A DNA stretch of 64,000 nt from Adineta vaga (lineage: Eukaryota > Rotifera): NCBI GenBank assembly GCA_021613535.1, contig CP075495.1, forward strand, positions 7,564,001 to 7,628,000. The letters are read 5' to 3'. The position numbers and the translations under genes are program-made. Below the pieces are notes generated by a model. The model worked only from the letters and a program-made list of their open reading frames with translations, was not told the DNA's origin and made no database searches. Numbering within the stretch: the first letter of the stretch is position 1; each line of letters opens with the position of its first letter. Shown one piece after another: positions 24,825 to 37,296 of this stretch.

Positions 24825-26966
24825 GTGTTTCTATTCCGGGTTTTTTTTCTAAACAAAATAGATGAATGATTCTTTACATCAAGATATATGTACATACATA
24901 TATATATATATATGTGGAAATCAACAGTATGATAAAAAGAAGAACTGTCAACCAACAGATTACATATATATATATATATGAACTGATCGAAATTGATTTG
25001 CTTCTTAATATATCTAGTACTACTCGTTCAATTACCTTGACTATTGATATGTAATATATATGTATACGTATGTGAGTGTGTATATATATTACTTCTTAAA
25101 GTTTGAAGTGATGGTTGTTGGCAGATATGTCTCTATAGCCTTGTCATCATCATCATCATCGTAACTTTGCCGTCGGTCTCTGATGATTTATGAGAGAACA
25201 GATGCCAATGACTCTTCATTGAATGCGAGAAAGAAGATCAAACATTGATATCTGGAATAGAAGAATAGAGAGAAAGAGAAAAAAGAATGTATGGGATGAG
25301 AGAAGATTGAAGAGAGAAAAAAATACATATGGAACAGGTAAAAGACGAAGAAACTTGACACAAATATTCTCGCTTTTCTCTATCTATCGGATTTCATTCG
25401 AGAGAATACCCTAGAAGTAAAGTTCTATATGTATATTTCTTCTCTCTAGGCTTCTGTTCTTGTTTAGATAAAAACGATCAGTTATCTTTGTTGGATAATG
25501 AGAAAGTTTTTATTCGACTATTAGAATTATTCTTAACATACTTCAATTTCATTCTTTATGTTATTCAATAATACAAACAGCGTAAGAAAGAGAAGTAAAC
25601 GAACATTTATAACAACTGCTATAGTTACACATATAATAAAAAAGAAAAATGAGAAAGAAATCTCTTCTGACTATAATATATGGGTTAATTGATTCAACGA
25701 AGCAAGTCGACTAGTAGACGTTTGTGTAGATAGAAATGAATGAATTTGAATGTTTGTTCAACGACGTAACATCGAACAACAGAGAAAGTAGAAATGAGAA
25801 AGAATTCCTTTTTTCTCAACATTGTTGATTACACAATATTCTCCTGTGTATAGATCGACATTGTCACTCAATTTATTTGCACATTTTCTTGTCGTAATCA
25901 AGTTAATTAGGTGGTAAAATATGATCTTTAGTTTACAATATTACATACTACACTCTTTACAATTTATACAGAGCAAATGTCAACATATGACTCGCCAAGC
26001 GATTTGTCATCGTTTTTTTTGGCACGATTGATCGTCTTTCTGTCTATTCTTTGCAATTACTTTGCATAAGGAGGCGCATGCATATGTATACATACATACA
26101 TACATCTACATTCTCGATCAAGAATAGTCGTAAATCATCATAGAGTTATTGATTTCCAACGACTACTTTATCAGTATATAGAATAAATAATACGATAGAG
26201 GTCATGTCCATGAAACATTTATTATGTATATATCATTTGACAGTAATAAAGAACGTGAGACAATCAATAACCTTCTATTACTATATTCATTGCGAAGGAG
26301 AGAAAGAAAAGAAAAGAAAAAGAATCAATGGAATATAAAACATGAGAAAGATAAGTATTTATGTAGATAAATCTTATAGACAATTAATTATTCTTTATTT
26401 TAAAAATAATAAACAAAGAATTAGAAAAATAAGATTAATCATTCATGTTATATTCAATACATTGTTATCTATGAAATATGACAGTTTTTTCAGATATTTG
26501 TCTTAATAATCAATATGAATATTGATCGATTAAAGTTTTCCGCTGACTTCATTAATTAATCAAACGTCACTTTATTATAAAATTCGAGAAAACGATTCAT
26601 TGATTATATTGTTGCATATATTCGAATACTAAATTAATAAGATTTGTCAATGGGTTTTTATTTTTCTAGCGTATATCTCATTGTCAGCAATGCAACTATA
26701 GCACAAGTACTGCGTGCGAAATAGTTATTTCTTTAATGATGGATAAAGTGTTATTCAATACATACTATTTCTCTTGTGTATGATATTTCGGTAATGACTT
26801 ATATTAGCCGATAATTGCTATAAATCATTGGAAATCACGATTAACAAAGATTGTTTTACCAATAAATTAATTCAATGTACGCACATAACTATGTGATAGA
26901 CGAAAGTATTATCTTCATCTACAAAAGAAAAATGATGCACCAACTTTCCTTTTCTTTATTTGATCA
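24825..26966. other. Intergenic, upstream of R-Ras-like gene
   Basis: No gene supported. A minus-strand acceptor-like TTTAG (24850/24849) lies 24 nt before the R-Ras-like ATG. (TA)n microsatellites lie near 24898-24912 and 24964-24980, a (CAT)n tract near 25145-25160, and ACATACATACAT-type repeats near 26088-26104. ORFs at 24761, 24866 and 25223 are short and repeat-derived. Confidence 0.45.
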
Positions 26967-27347
26967 TTATCGATAAAGTTTATATTTGGAAAACAAATGT
27001 TCAATATCTTTTTTATAATAAGGTTTAACAGCAATTGCTGTTGGAATATTTTCCGGTTGTTCAATCCAAAGATGATGTTCAATAGAATTTTGTTTGAGTA
27101 AATCACTTATTTCTCTTAATTCATTTTCACCGCCCTCAATTCCTAACAGAATTTTATGCATACGATCTAAATCGTTAAAATACGATTTGGTTAATTCATC
27201 ATTGATTGTTTTATATAGAATAGCACTCGAAGCATGACATGCTTGAGCAATAATTGCACCATCATTATAATTCTTCATCTTTTTTAAATCACGTCGTAAT
27301 AAAATATATTGAACAATAACATTCACTGGTGTTGCCATTAATCTCAT
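26967..27347 (-). CDS. PTRHD1: PTRHD1-type peptidyl-tRNA hydrolase domain protein
   Basis: Single-exon 126-residue protein of the Pth2-like superfamily. Diagnostic pieces: VIVQYILLRRDL (first beta strand), GAIIAQACHASSA (the conserved AQ-CHA loop), LGIEGGENELREISDLL, HHLWIEQPENIPTAIAVKPY and the short C-terminal tail. Length and order match animal PTRHD1 (about 140 residues). Bona fide Pth2 hydrolyses stalled peptidyl-tRNA; activity of PTRHD1 is less certain. Two in-frame ATGs (27347 and 27338) are possible starts, and an AG sits 4 nt before the first. It follows the UXS1 gene by 133 nt on the same strand, so the two could be co-transcribed. Confidence 0.88.
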   Translation of the reverse strand: MRLMATPVNVIVQYILLRRDLKKMKNYNDGAIIAQACHASSAILYKTINDELTKSYFNDLDRMHKILLGIEGGENELREISDLLKQNSIEHHLWIEQPENIPTAIAVKPYYKKDIEHLFSKYKLYR

Positions 27348-27480
27348 GAAACTAAAGTAGAAGATAAATCAATGATAGAAGATATCGAATATCTAATTAT
27401 TTCTTTGTTTGTTTTATTATTTTTCGAAAACAGATCATCACAGTATTTGAAAAGACAAATAAAGGAAAGAAAAACAATAG

Positions 27481-29169
27481 TTAAAGTTCATTCTTATCCG
27501 TTGATTGCATTGTATTTATATTCGATGAATGTAACCATTCATTAGGAAAGAAAACATTTCGTTCACTATGATGTTTAACAAGAAGTTCATTACGAAAATA
27601 TGCAATTGTTCGATTCAAACCATCGTTTAATGTTACCTGAAAAGTTTCCAAGAGAGATTTTCATTCGTAGCCAAACATAATAGACTTACTTTTGGTGACC
27701 AATTCAACCATGATTGAGCCAATGTTATATCAGGTCGTCGTTGTTTTGGATCATCAATCACAGGATCTTTATAAACGATAGATGCTTGTGATCCTAAAAT
27801 GAATACAAAACACATCAAATGAATGATCTTTTTTTCCAGTTTCTTCACATACCAACAAGATCCTTTATTTTAAATGCAAATTGTTCAATAGTATATTCAT
27901 CCGGATTTCCAATATTCATTGGCATTGAATAATTACTATTCATTAAAGCGATAAGACCGTCAACAAGATCATTGACATATTGAAATGAACGTGTTTGTTT
28001 TCCAGAACCATAGACCTGTTGAACATTAAAAAAAGAAGTTCGGTCTTCATTTTGTTTCATAAGAATTTACATCTTACTGTAATTTGTTCATTCTGAAGTG
28101 CCTGTAAAATAAAATTACTAACCACACGTCCATCATTCATATGCATTCGTGGACCATATGTATTAAAAATACGAGCGATACGAATACTAATTCCTTCCTA
28201 AATAAACAACTGCAAGATTGCTAAATTTTGAGAATCATTGTTTGAACCTGTTGTGCATAAGCATAACACATAGCTTCAGCTACACGTTTCGATTCATCAT
28301 AACATGATCGTGGTCCAAATGGATTAACATTTCCAAAGTATGTTTCTTTTTGTGGATGAACTTCTGGATCTCCATAAACTTCACTTGTAGAAGCAAATAA
28401 TAATCTAGCTCGAACACGACGTGCTAAACCTAATAGAAATATGGATATTCATATTGGAAAAAAATTCTCTTTATCTATATCAATGATATACCTAACATAT
28501 TAATAGTACCGATTGAATTAACTTTAATTGTTTTAACAGGATTATACATATAGTGTGGTGGAGAAGCAGGTGACGCTAAATGATAGATTTGATCAACTAA
28601 AAATAAATGGATATGTTCGTAAGATGAAAATGAATCTTTTGCTGAATTTACCTTCGATATAGAGTGGATTAACAATATCATGATTGATTAATTCAAAATT
28701 TTCATGACCAATCCAATGTTCAATATTACGTTTTCGTCCTGTAAAAAAATTATCAGCCACAATAACTTCATGTCCAGCAAGCATGAGACGATCCACTAGA
28801 TGTGATCCAACAAAACTAGATTGAAGAGAAAATGATATATATATATATCATTTCAAATGAAATAGATTCAGAAAAATCAATACCCAGCTCCACCGGTTAC
28901 CTAAAGGAAAACGTACATAGAAGATCATTTTTTTGGATAATAAAATTATTGAAATACTAACAAGAATACGTTTACGATCTTTGTAACTAAGAAATGTTAC
29001 TTCAGGAAATTGTTGTTGTCTAAATAGCAATCATACATCATAGTTTGGATTTATAACCGATGATTTACTGAGATTCAAGATCTTGTATACGTTTTTCTAA
29101 TGCTTCAATTCTATCTTCTTGACATAAGATCAAATGAAAAACACTAGATGAATAACATAAAACATACAT
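27481..29169 (-). CDS. UXS1: UDP-glucuronate decarboxylase (UXS1)
   Basis: Makes UDP-xylose from UDP-glucuronate with tightly bound NAD+, feeding proteoglycan linker synthesis in the ER/Golgi lumen. Ten exons join in frame (389 residues): 29169-29069, 29019-28962, 28900-28884, 28815-28652, 28596-28492, 28429-28248, 28197-28078, 28015-27853, 27793-27690 and 27636-27481. The Rossmann motif VTGGAGFVGSH is split over three exons, with the middle exon only 17 nt. [44 protein letters not shown], the catalytic YDESK and [19 protein letters not shown] are nearly identical to animal UXS1. The N-terminus chosen here (ATG 29169) gives a short hydrophobic segment then the coiled coil before SYKDRKR, fitting a type II membrane protein. 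A second possible start lies in an exon at 29309 with a good donor, so the first exon is uncertain. Confidence 0.9.
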
Positions 29170-29749
29170 AAATGTAACAATCGATTGGATTACTTTATAA
29201 AAATAAATATATATAGCATAGTTGAAATATAATCTAAATAATTAGCATGAAAATTCACCGTTTTGTTTAAATAATATCAATCTTACTTTGTGTATTTTGA
29301 AGCATTATGGAATCAGATGAAGAAGAAATGAGAAAGTTAATAGATCATTGAGAATTTATACAATCAGATTGAGACATACTAAAGTCGAAATATCAATACT
29401 CAAATATGGAAATTATCACGAAACGAAGCCAATATACAATCAACAGATGTGAACGTGAAAACATACAATACATCTATATTTGTCATTTCTATTGGTTAAA
29501 CTGAATAAGCAATCAATGCTTTGTCTGCTGTTTCTTTCACTTTCATTCATATAGGAAAGGAATTATTTCAATTTACATTCAATTTCTTTTTTTTTCTTGA
29601 TTCTAAATTAACAATAAAATCGATTAATTCTGGAATATTGATCGTTCAATGTATTTTTTCTTTTGATTCGAACGTTTAGTTATTATAATTTATTGGAAAT
29701 ATGTTAGAAGCGATTAAGATAATATAAAAAAAATGATTTCAAAGTTCAT
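29170..29749. other. Short intergenic or UXS1 5' region
   Basis: AT-rich. It contains a possible alternative UXS1 first exon (ATG at about 29309, donor AAA^GTAAGA near 29286) encoding MLQNTQ. Otherwise nothing recognisable before the calaxin stop codon. Confidence 0.4.
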
Positions 29750-31132
29750 TCAATAATTAAAAACGGCTGCTAATTGTTCTTGTGTAAATTGTTGGCCAAA
29801 TACCACTTCTTCGGACATATGTTCAACTATTCGCTCAAAATCAGCTTTTCTCTAAAGAAATATCAAGCAAACAAATAAGATTGCATTAGATAACATGTAT
29901 AAACAAAAAAGCTAGTAATATTCTTCTATCATGCATCATGCAAAATATTATTTAGTTCATTTTATACTAATAAAATGATTTTACACGAGTATTTTCTGAG
30001 AAAAAATGTAGAAATGCTTCTACTATCTGAAGAGAAAAGTATATGTATATATTCGAGAGACGATTGGTCGTTCAATGATGAATACTTACTCTTGCGTTAG
30101 CAAAAACCTGACCAAAACAAGAGAGAAGAAGAGGATCTTCTCGAACTGATTGAGAAAAATCATTGTCACCCAAACGATTATCATGATCTTTATCCATTTT
30201 TTTCAATGTAATTTCGACTAATTCTTTAATACTTTCATCAAGATCTTCATCACCAGCTTGCTATAAATACGACAAAAAGAAAAACTTGATTTCCTCTGAG
30301 ATGAAATATAATTTTCTACACATACTTTTAAAACACTACTTTTTAGCAATTGAAAGATTTCTTCACGGGTTATATGTTTTTCTCCTTTAAGTGAATAACA
30401 ATTGAATGCAACTGAAAAACAAAGTCCAAAAATATATTTGTCTGTTAATACTTATAATATCGCTTACAGGCAATTTTTTCATCCAATGTTCCACGTAAAT
30501 ATGTATTAAGTCCAACAACCCATTCAAGCATACTAACTTGTCCATCATTATCGCGATCAAATGCTTTGAAAACTAGACAAAACATGAATTCGAAACATTT
30601 TGTTTTACATCATTTGTTTCAATTACCTCGATCCATTAGAATATCATCAGTCATATCGAATGTATTATGTAGAACATCACGAAAGCGAGGTCGATCAATT
30701 TTATCTAAAACAGAATAGTTCTAAGAAAACATAACGATTATTAGAATAGGTTTTACCTTTATCACCACTTTTTGTCAAATGACGAAATATTGTACAAAGG
30801 GATTCGATTTCTTGTTTTGAAACTAAAGATACATTTTATAAATTAATTCCTGTTGACATTTTTTAATACAAGGGACTTACAGTGAAATTTATCTTTTCGC
30901 TTAGCTATTTCGTCTTGTACGTGTTGAATAGCTTTTCGTGAGACAGGTTGAGCCTTACCATGAGTGATACTTTCTAATTTCTAAGAAATCAATTATAGAA
31001 ATTACATAGAAAAGATTTTGTTTGAAAAAGATCACTTCTTACCCATGTATGACGACTATGAATTTTTCGAACGCCTGGTGTTTCGATATTTTGAGATGAT
31101 GATCGACCACTTTTACCCTTTGATGACGACAT
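29750..31132 (-). CDS. CLXN: Calaxin/EFCAB1-like EF-hand protein of cilia
   Basis: Ca2+-binding protein of the NCS-related calaxin family, known to link outer-arm dynein to Ca2+ control of ciliary beating. About eight or nine exons. After an N-terminal Ser/basic extension, [31 protein letters not shown], the canonical loop [12 protein letters not shown] followed by [50 protein letters not shown] and a second loop [12 protein letters not shown] all match EFCAB1 in order. The second expected hand ([10 protein letters not shown]) lacks a full set of acidic ligands. A 42-nt in-frame exon (30026-29985, [14 protein letters not shown]) lies between the core and the C-terminal exon. The ATG at 31132 abuts an AG, as at a trans-splice site. 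It diverges from NDUFA5. Confidence 0.85.
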
Positions 31133-32342
31133 CTAGTATTTGTAAAAACAAGCCTTCTGTTTCTTTATTTTTTACTGTAAAAAACGACATACATGTATTA
31201 GCCATTAGAACTTGTTGGTGCTTAGAAACGTCCGTCATAATTAGTCGTATCATTTATTAAACTAAGCTTTTATTTACATTGTATAAATTCTGCTTTAATC
31301 TTTCCAACATTTAATTAATATTAAAAAAATTCTTTACAAAACAATAAAACGCTCATAGAGTGCGCTGTATGTACCACATAGCAAAAGAAATCACGATTAA
31401 TAAAAACTTTTCATATCTCCCCATTTTAGTTTCATAGTATTTTCTGAATTATCATTTCATGAAGTTCCCACTTAGTTCACTTAGATTGATCTCAAAGATG
31501 ATCGTATAGAACTTAAAACAAATATGTATTCGGTTCGATTGTTTGCTTGATCCTCATCTTCTTCTCAATGGTATGCTCGCCAAGTATTATCAACGAGAGT
31601 GCATTGATTACATATTAAATATAAAATGAAACTCAATTCATCCTCATTATTACAGATAACCTTGACACTTGTGATGCATTACATCAAGTTATAAAAGCAC
31701 AAAAAAAAATTGAATATTTTCATTGAACAAATTTAAAAGAGTAGAAGACCTATGTTATACTTATACACACAATGTAATCAATCGTGTGATCATGTGTGTA
31801 TTACAATGCGTACATAAAACTACAAGATTGCTCGAAAGAGTCCAACCACTCAAAGTCATTTTTTCACACGTACGTGTGTTGATAATAATTTAACACATAT
31901 CAGTAGACGGTAAAAATCAGATTGTACAGTAGTGACATCTATAAGATTATTATCGCTAAAATTATCTTGTCTTTAAAATGTTATTAGATTGAAATATCTT
32001 ATCATGCTCGTTGCTTTACCTACACGATAGAAAAGTGAAAATCATAAACAAAAAACAGCGTCATCTATCTGCCATCTTGTCTCATTTGTTTCTAAATAAA
32101 CTAATATGACTTATGATTGTCGGCGATCAATAACAGACCTATTATTAGATATTACAGAAACACATTTAAAAACGAGTTCTACAGTACTTAAAAGTCATCT
32201 GGAGATTTCGAAATGTCAAATCCTCATTTTCAAAATTCATGTCAATCGTAACAAATGTCTTGAGTCTTTATTTTCCATGTTATTTGTGGAAAGACAGAGC
32301 ATGAAATTCTTTGGATTTGTTGTAGATTGACTATTGATTATC
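31133..32342. other. Divergent intergenic region between calaxin and NDUFA5
   Basis: No gene supported; probably carries both promoters. A 74-codon frame at 32106-32330 ends just before the NDUFA5 start and has no similarity. An AG at 32325-32326 (TTGTAG) lies 16 nt before the NDUFA5 ATG and is a candidate acceptor for an untranslated leader. Confidence 0.45.
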
Positions 32343-32906
32343 ATGGCGTCCAAAATCCTTAAAGCGGTATATAAATTCTTTGAATAATGTATTTTTTCTA
32401 AGAAGTTTTGTTTTCTAGACGACAAATATTACCGGACTGAGTGTTTCTAAAGATCCACATTATGTATGTGATGTGTTCTTACTGATTTTTATCACAAACG
32501 TGATCTTTTTATAGGCATTAAAACTGCTTTATGGAAAAATTTTACGTGATCTTAAAAAGTTTCCTACTGCATCAGCATATAGAAAATACACGGAAGATAC
32601 AATTAATTCACGTCTTTCTCATGTAGAAAATGTACGTAATTTGAAAGAAAATCATTTCTTAGAAGTTATTCTATTTCAAATCTAGGAAACAAATATCGCT
32701 CGTCTTGAACGTAAGATCAATTGCGGTCAAATCGAAGAAGTTATTGTACAAGTAATGAAAAGATATCTAATTAATACAAAATAAAATAGTCTGTTTCCTA
32801 GGCGGAAAATGAACTTATGTGTGTGCGTCGAATGGCTTTAAATGATGTGTGGGAACCATTAATCGATCAAGCTCCACCAAATCAATGGAAATGGCCTATT
32901 GTTTAA
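32343..32906 (+). CDS. NDUFA5: NADH dehydrogenase (complex I) subunit NDUFA5/B13
   Basis: Accessory subunit of the matrix arm of mitochondrial complex I. Five exons: 32343-32366 (only 24 nt), 32419-32463, 32515-32631, 32686-32751 and 32802-32906, all in phase 0, giving 118 residues, matching the usual 115-116. Conserved pieces: TTNITGLSVSKDPH, LYGKILRDLKKFP, AYRKYTE, GQIEEVIVQAENEL, DVWEPL and the C-terminal NQWKWPIV. Every intron falls between codons. SH3BP5 begins 183 nt downstream on the same strand, with a pyrimidine-rich tract between them. Confidence 0.93.
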
Positions 32907-33089
32907 AACAAACTCTTTTTTTTCTTTTTTTATAGTATAGTCTTTTTCTTTCTTTCTTTCTTTCTCTTTCTCTCTCTCTTTTCTCTATGATTATAGAAAC
33001 CCATTAAAATGTACCACCTTTTGTTTTTTAGATATATATGTATTGAATTAAAAGCAGTAACGAATTAGACTATTGTTAATTTCTCATGT

Positions 33090-34630
33090 ATGTCTGATTC
33101 GTCAAAAATAATCGAGAATGATGATGATGACGATGAACCACTTGATCCTCGAATCCAGGTATGAAATTCATCACTATTTATCATTAGTTATTAATCATTT
33201 ATGATTAGATTGAATTGGAACGTGCTAATGTTGCAACCAGTGATATAAATAATCTTGAAACTCAATTAGAAGTATGATTCATTTTCTTAACTATAAAAAT
33301 ATCTTATCGAATAATTTTCGTTTCCGAAAAGGATGCTCAAAAGTTATTTCAAATTAGTTTTACTCACTGTAAACAACACTTAGCTAATCTATCAAAAACA
33401 CTTGGTCGTTGTGTTGAACGTGCACGACCATATTATGATATTTGTAAACAAGCAAAAGAAGTTCGTTCAATAGTTCTATTGATATAAATTATTGAAATTT
33501 GATGCATTCTTTATTCTATAGGCTCAAATAGAAACTCAAAAGGCTGCTCAAGAATATCAAAATTCCGTCGAATTATATTGTACAGCAAAAGAAAATTTAA
33601 CTCTTGCTGAAAGTAAATTATCTCAATCAGATCCCATCACTCGACAAGAATATGTTGATCACACAACTCGACAAGTAAACTATCCTTTTTGATAAATGTA
33701 TTCAAGTATTTATTTTCTTATCTGTAGGTGACGCAAGCTCAACGAGATAAGATTCGTTATGAACGAATACATGCAGAAAAATCTAAACTCTATCAAGAAT
33801 ATGAACAGCAAAGAATATCACTCTCTGGATCATTGACAAGAACAATTATTAAATCAAAGTATGATACAAATGTAAATGTGACGAATATCATTATGTGTAT
33901 ATTTTAGACCTTATTTCGATGCAAAAGCCAAAGCAGAGAATGAACTAAAAGTACGAAAAGATTATGATTGATTAATTGAAAAGTTCTTATTTATATAGAA
34001 TCAAAAACTTCGGATTGAAGACGTACAAAAAGCGATCATTCAAGCGAAGAAAACCTATCGAACAGCATTGAATAACCTTGAACAAATCTCCGAAGAAGTA
34101 AGAAATGTTCATCATTCGAATAGTATGATATATTTCATTTGCTTTAGATTCATATTAAGCGTAAAAATCAGATCCCAATTAAACTTCCTCCACGAGAACC
34201 AGGTGTTGGTGCAGAAAAACCTGATGAGTTTATTGAATTATCTAGTCTTGGTAATTTCAATCTAATTTTTTTTCTCCATTTAATCTTTCGATTTCTCTTA
34301 GAATCAACTGAATTTGTCAAGATCGATCTTTCGGATGATTCATCCGATAGTGATCTTTCAAAATCAGCAAGTACGACTTGCATGCATTCCTCATCTAATA
34401 TAGATCTTTTCAACACTAACGCATCGATTTTAACTAAGAACTGTTCAACTCATTTAACTTTACAAACAAATGCATGTGTAAATGATAAACATGAACGTAT
34501 GCGTAAAAAGTCTGGTAAAATAAAATCAACACGAATGATTATGAATATTGAAACACCATTGCTTTCACATCTTCTCGGCACACAGAAATTCCATAGTGAT
34601 TCAAATATAAATTTAATAACTAAAAAATAA
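33090..34630 (+). CDS. SH3BP5: SH3BP5-family coiled-coil protein (Rab11 GEF)
   Basis: Coiled-coil protein of the SH3BP5/REI-1 family, known to activate Rab11 on endosomes; the vertebrate SH3BP5 paralog also binds JNK at mitochondria. Starts with an acidic stretch (ENDDDDDEPLDPRIQIELERAN), then long helices: NNLETQLEDAQ, FTHCKQHLANL, ARPYYD, AQIETQKAAQEYQ, LTLAESKLS, YFDAKAKAENELK and IHIKRKNQIP. The helical region spans exons to about 34200. The C-terminal tail from about 34240 is Ser-rich and low complexity, as in the family. Introns are 50-70 nt. The last exon ends in NLITKK. The start ATG at 33090 begins MSDSSKIIE; a TTTTAG lies about 55 nt upstream. Confidence 0.87.
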
Positions 34631-35624
34631 ATTCCCTACTAAAAAGCTTTCTCTTTTTTTCTCTTCATTCTTGTCCTCTCCTTCTAACGCTTTCATATAG
34701 CATGATGATTGATTTAACATAAAAATTCTTTTTTTTCTGATATTGTTTTCTTTTGTTCTTTACATATTGTTTATTTTTGTGAATAATTGAATTGATCTGA
34801 CGAAATCTTTTGTTTGTATTTTAGATTAGAAACATAGCTATATTTATTGAAATATCAAGAATGAATCGATCTGTTTTATAGGTATAGTATAGTATAAACA
34901 GAATCTTTTGATTCGATTCATCGAAAATATCTGATCATAGATCCTTGAAATTCCATCGCGTTGTGTTTTTAATCAGTAATAACAAAAATATGTGCTATTC
35001 TCCAACTCAGTTTATAATCGTTAATGTTCGACTTTTACATTTTCTATAGTCATTTTTCATAATCATCGAACAATATCTGTATGCAATGGTTACTATTTTT
35101 TTGACGATGTTTGCTGCATCTTTTGTATGACTAATATAGTATGTGTTGGATATGAATCATAATATCTAATCATCAAAGAGCGAATCGTTTTCTATTGATT
35201 CTTTTTTTCTCAGTACAGTTACCTGTCTTTGTTCTTTTATAATCACATTTCATGAAAACAGACATGACTAATAGCAAATGTTTTTTTCTTTCTTTCTATT
35301 ATAAAAATAAAACGGTCGATTTGAATGTATAATAAAAAAGTTAATTTATCGTCTTTTTTAGTTAAATGTCTGATAATATTCCGTGGAAAAATTTCTCATT
35401 CTACGTAGCAAAAACAAACATGTGTTTATATAAATCCTTGATTAATCTCGTTTTTTTTGCATTCCTTTTCTTTTTCGTTATCAATCATTTGTATTCCGAG
35501 GACTCGTGCATACCAGTATTATAATCACCCTATCGAGGATGATTATACTAACCATATGCAAAGAAAAGAATGATAATTAAATTTTCTATTTTTTTCCCTA
35601 TTAAAATCAAATAGCTATTTTCCA
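34631..35624. other. Intergenic between SH3BP5 and syntaxin-16
   Basis: Nearly 1 kb of AT-rich sequence without a supported gene. Contains pyrimidine-rich tracts and probable SH3BP5 3' UTR. AATAAA-type hexamers are present in the T-rich sequence near 35308-35336 but none is clearly tied to an mRNA end. Confidence 0.45.
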
Positions 35625-37014
35625 ATGATTATGGAATCTTTTCTAGATGATAGTTTTACAAAAACATTGCCAATGACAAGTCGAAATTTAACTTCAAATT
35701 TTTTGGAATTTCGAAATCGTGCTGCACGAGATAGAAATTTCCATCTTGATGATAAAGTATGTGTTTTTTATCTCTACGTGAGAGAGAGAGAGAGCGAGCA
35801 ACTGATGCCTTTACTTATCTAGTCTAATGATGATCGAACGGCATTAATTCAAAATGAAGACGATGAAGTTGTACAATTCGAAACGGGAAATAAGCCATCA
35901 TGGTATTTATGTTCTTGCGAATTTGGTTTGCAACTTTTGATTGATTTAGGATGGAATCTCAACGTCGACTACAATTGCAATTCGATCAAGTTCGAAGTCG
36001 AAGTAAGGCCATATTAAATCAAATGACATCATAATCTTCATTGTCCAATCAATTTCGTAGTGAAAAAACTTCAACAACTACATGATAAACATTTAACAAG
36101 ACCTGATTTTGATGAAAATTCGAGTGAAGAAAAAGAAATTGAGACTATTACGAAAGACATTACTTCAGTAAGTTTGAACTTTTGTTTTTCTTTAGTAATC
36201 ATAAGATTTGCATTTATTTTTCTATCGATTAGTTATTAAATGGATGTCATGCATCTGTACAACAACTTTCAGCTTATGCAATGAAATCACAAGCTAATAC
36301 ATATGATAAAAGTTTATCTTCTAATGTTGTACAAGCAACAGCAAGTGCTTTACAAGATCTAACGATAAAATTTCGTAAATGTCAGTCTACTTATCTTCAT
36401 AGTAAGTATTTTATAATATATATATTTTCTTTTGTAATCTATCATTGCTTGTCAATTTAGAGTTAAAATCTCGTAAAGAAAATTTCAATCGTATTATGCC
36501 TGATCTCGAAATCGATATGCATTCCAATCCATTTGGTGATCAAGATGATCCTGATAAAAATTTTGATCAAATATCTGTCTGTATTTGTTCTTTTGAAATT
36601 CGTATCTATTCATGTTTCTTTCTATTTAGTTAACTTCCGAAGATCAACTACAATTAACTTCTCAAAATGTTGAATTCTTAGAAAAACGTGATAAAGAAAT
36701 ACGTGAAGTATTACGATCTATTGAAGATGTTAATGAAATCTTTCGTGATGTTGCAGCATTAATTTCTAATCAAGTTCGATCTTTGCATTTTTCTCAAAGA
36801 ATTTAAGAAAAATTTTAATTTTCTATAGGGAACAATTCTCGATCAAATAGAATATAATATAGAAAATACTGTTGTACAACTTGAACAAGGAAACAAACAT
36901 TTAGTTAAAGCAGTTGAACATAAACGACGTGGTCTCAAATGTAAATTAATTTTAATTGGTTCTGTTGTATCCGTCTTATTATTTATCTTATTCGTTGGAA
37001 TTATATCCAGATAG
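35625..37014 (+). CDS. STX16: Syntaxin-16 (Qa-SNARE of the trans-Golgi network)
   Basis: SNARE for endosome-to-trans-Golgi traffic (yeast Tlg2). Exons join by 50-80 nt introns. N-terminal part: LTSNFLEFRNR, then GNKPSWMESQRRLQLQFDQV and KLQQLHDKHLTRPDFDE, which mark the syntaxin-16 Habc region. The SNARE helix includes LTSEDQLQL, EKRDKEIREVLRSIEDVNEIFRD with the central-layer Gln shortly after (ISNQGTILDQIEYNIE). One C-terminal transmembrane helix (LILIGSVVSVLLFILFVGII) ends two residues before the stop. Either of two close Met codons (35625 and 35631) could start. No catalytic function; the tail anchor inserts in Golgi membrane. Confidence 0.9.
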
Positions 37015-37296
37015 AACTGAATATATATATAGATGCATTTTTTGCTGTTGTTGTTCTATTCTTCGATAATCTCATTTGAAACCTCCTGAAAAAAGCCAAG
37101 TATAATATTTTTTGTTTCTTATTCACAAACTTCTATTTATTGTCATTTCAATATCAAACGTTGTTGTTTCGTTTGTGTAATTCTTTGTTTTATCTTTTCT
37201 TTTCATTCGAAAAACAAAACAAAATTCCTGGTTATGAAGATCTTCTATTTATTATTATTGTTGTTGTTTTCTTTTCTTTTTCAGATCAGTTTCAAA
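37015..37296 (+). other. Gap with acceptor before the solute-binding-like gene
   Basis: AT-rich, ending in a pyrimidine tract and TTTTTCAG (AG at 37283-37284), 12 nt before the next ATG. This looks like the acceptor of a leader exon or a spliced-leader site. A reading frame at 37140 and an upstream in-frame ATG at 37234 cross the tract and are probably noncoding. Confidence 0.4.
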
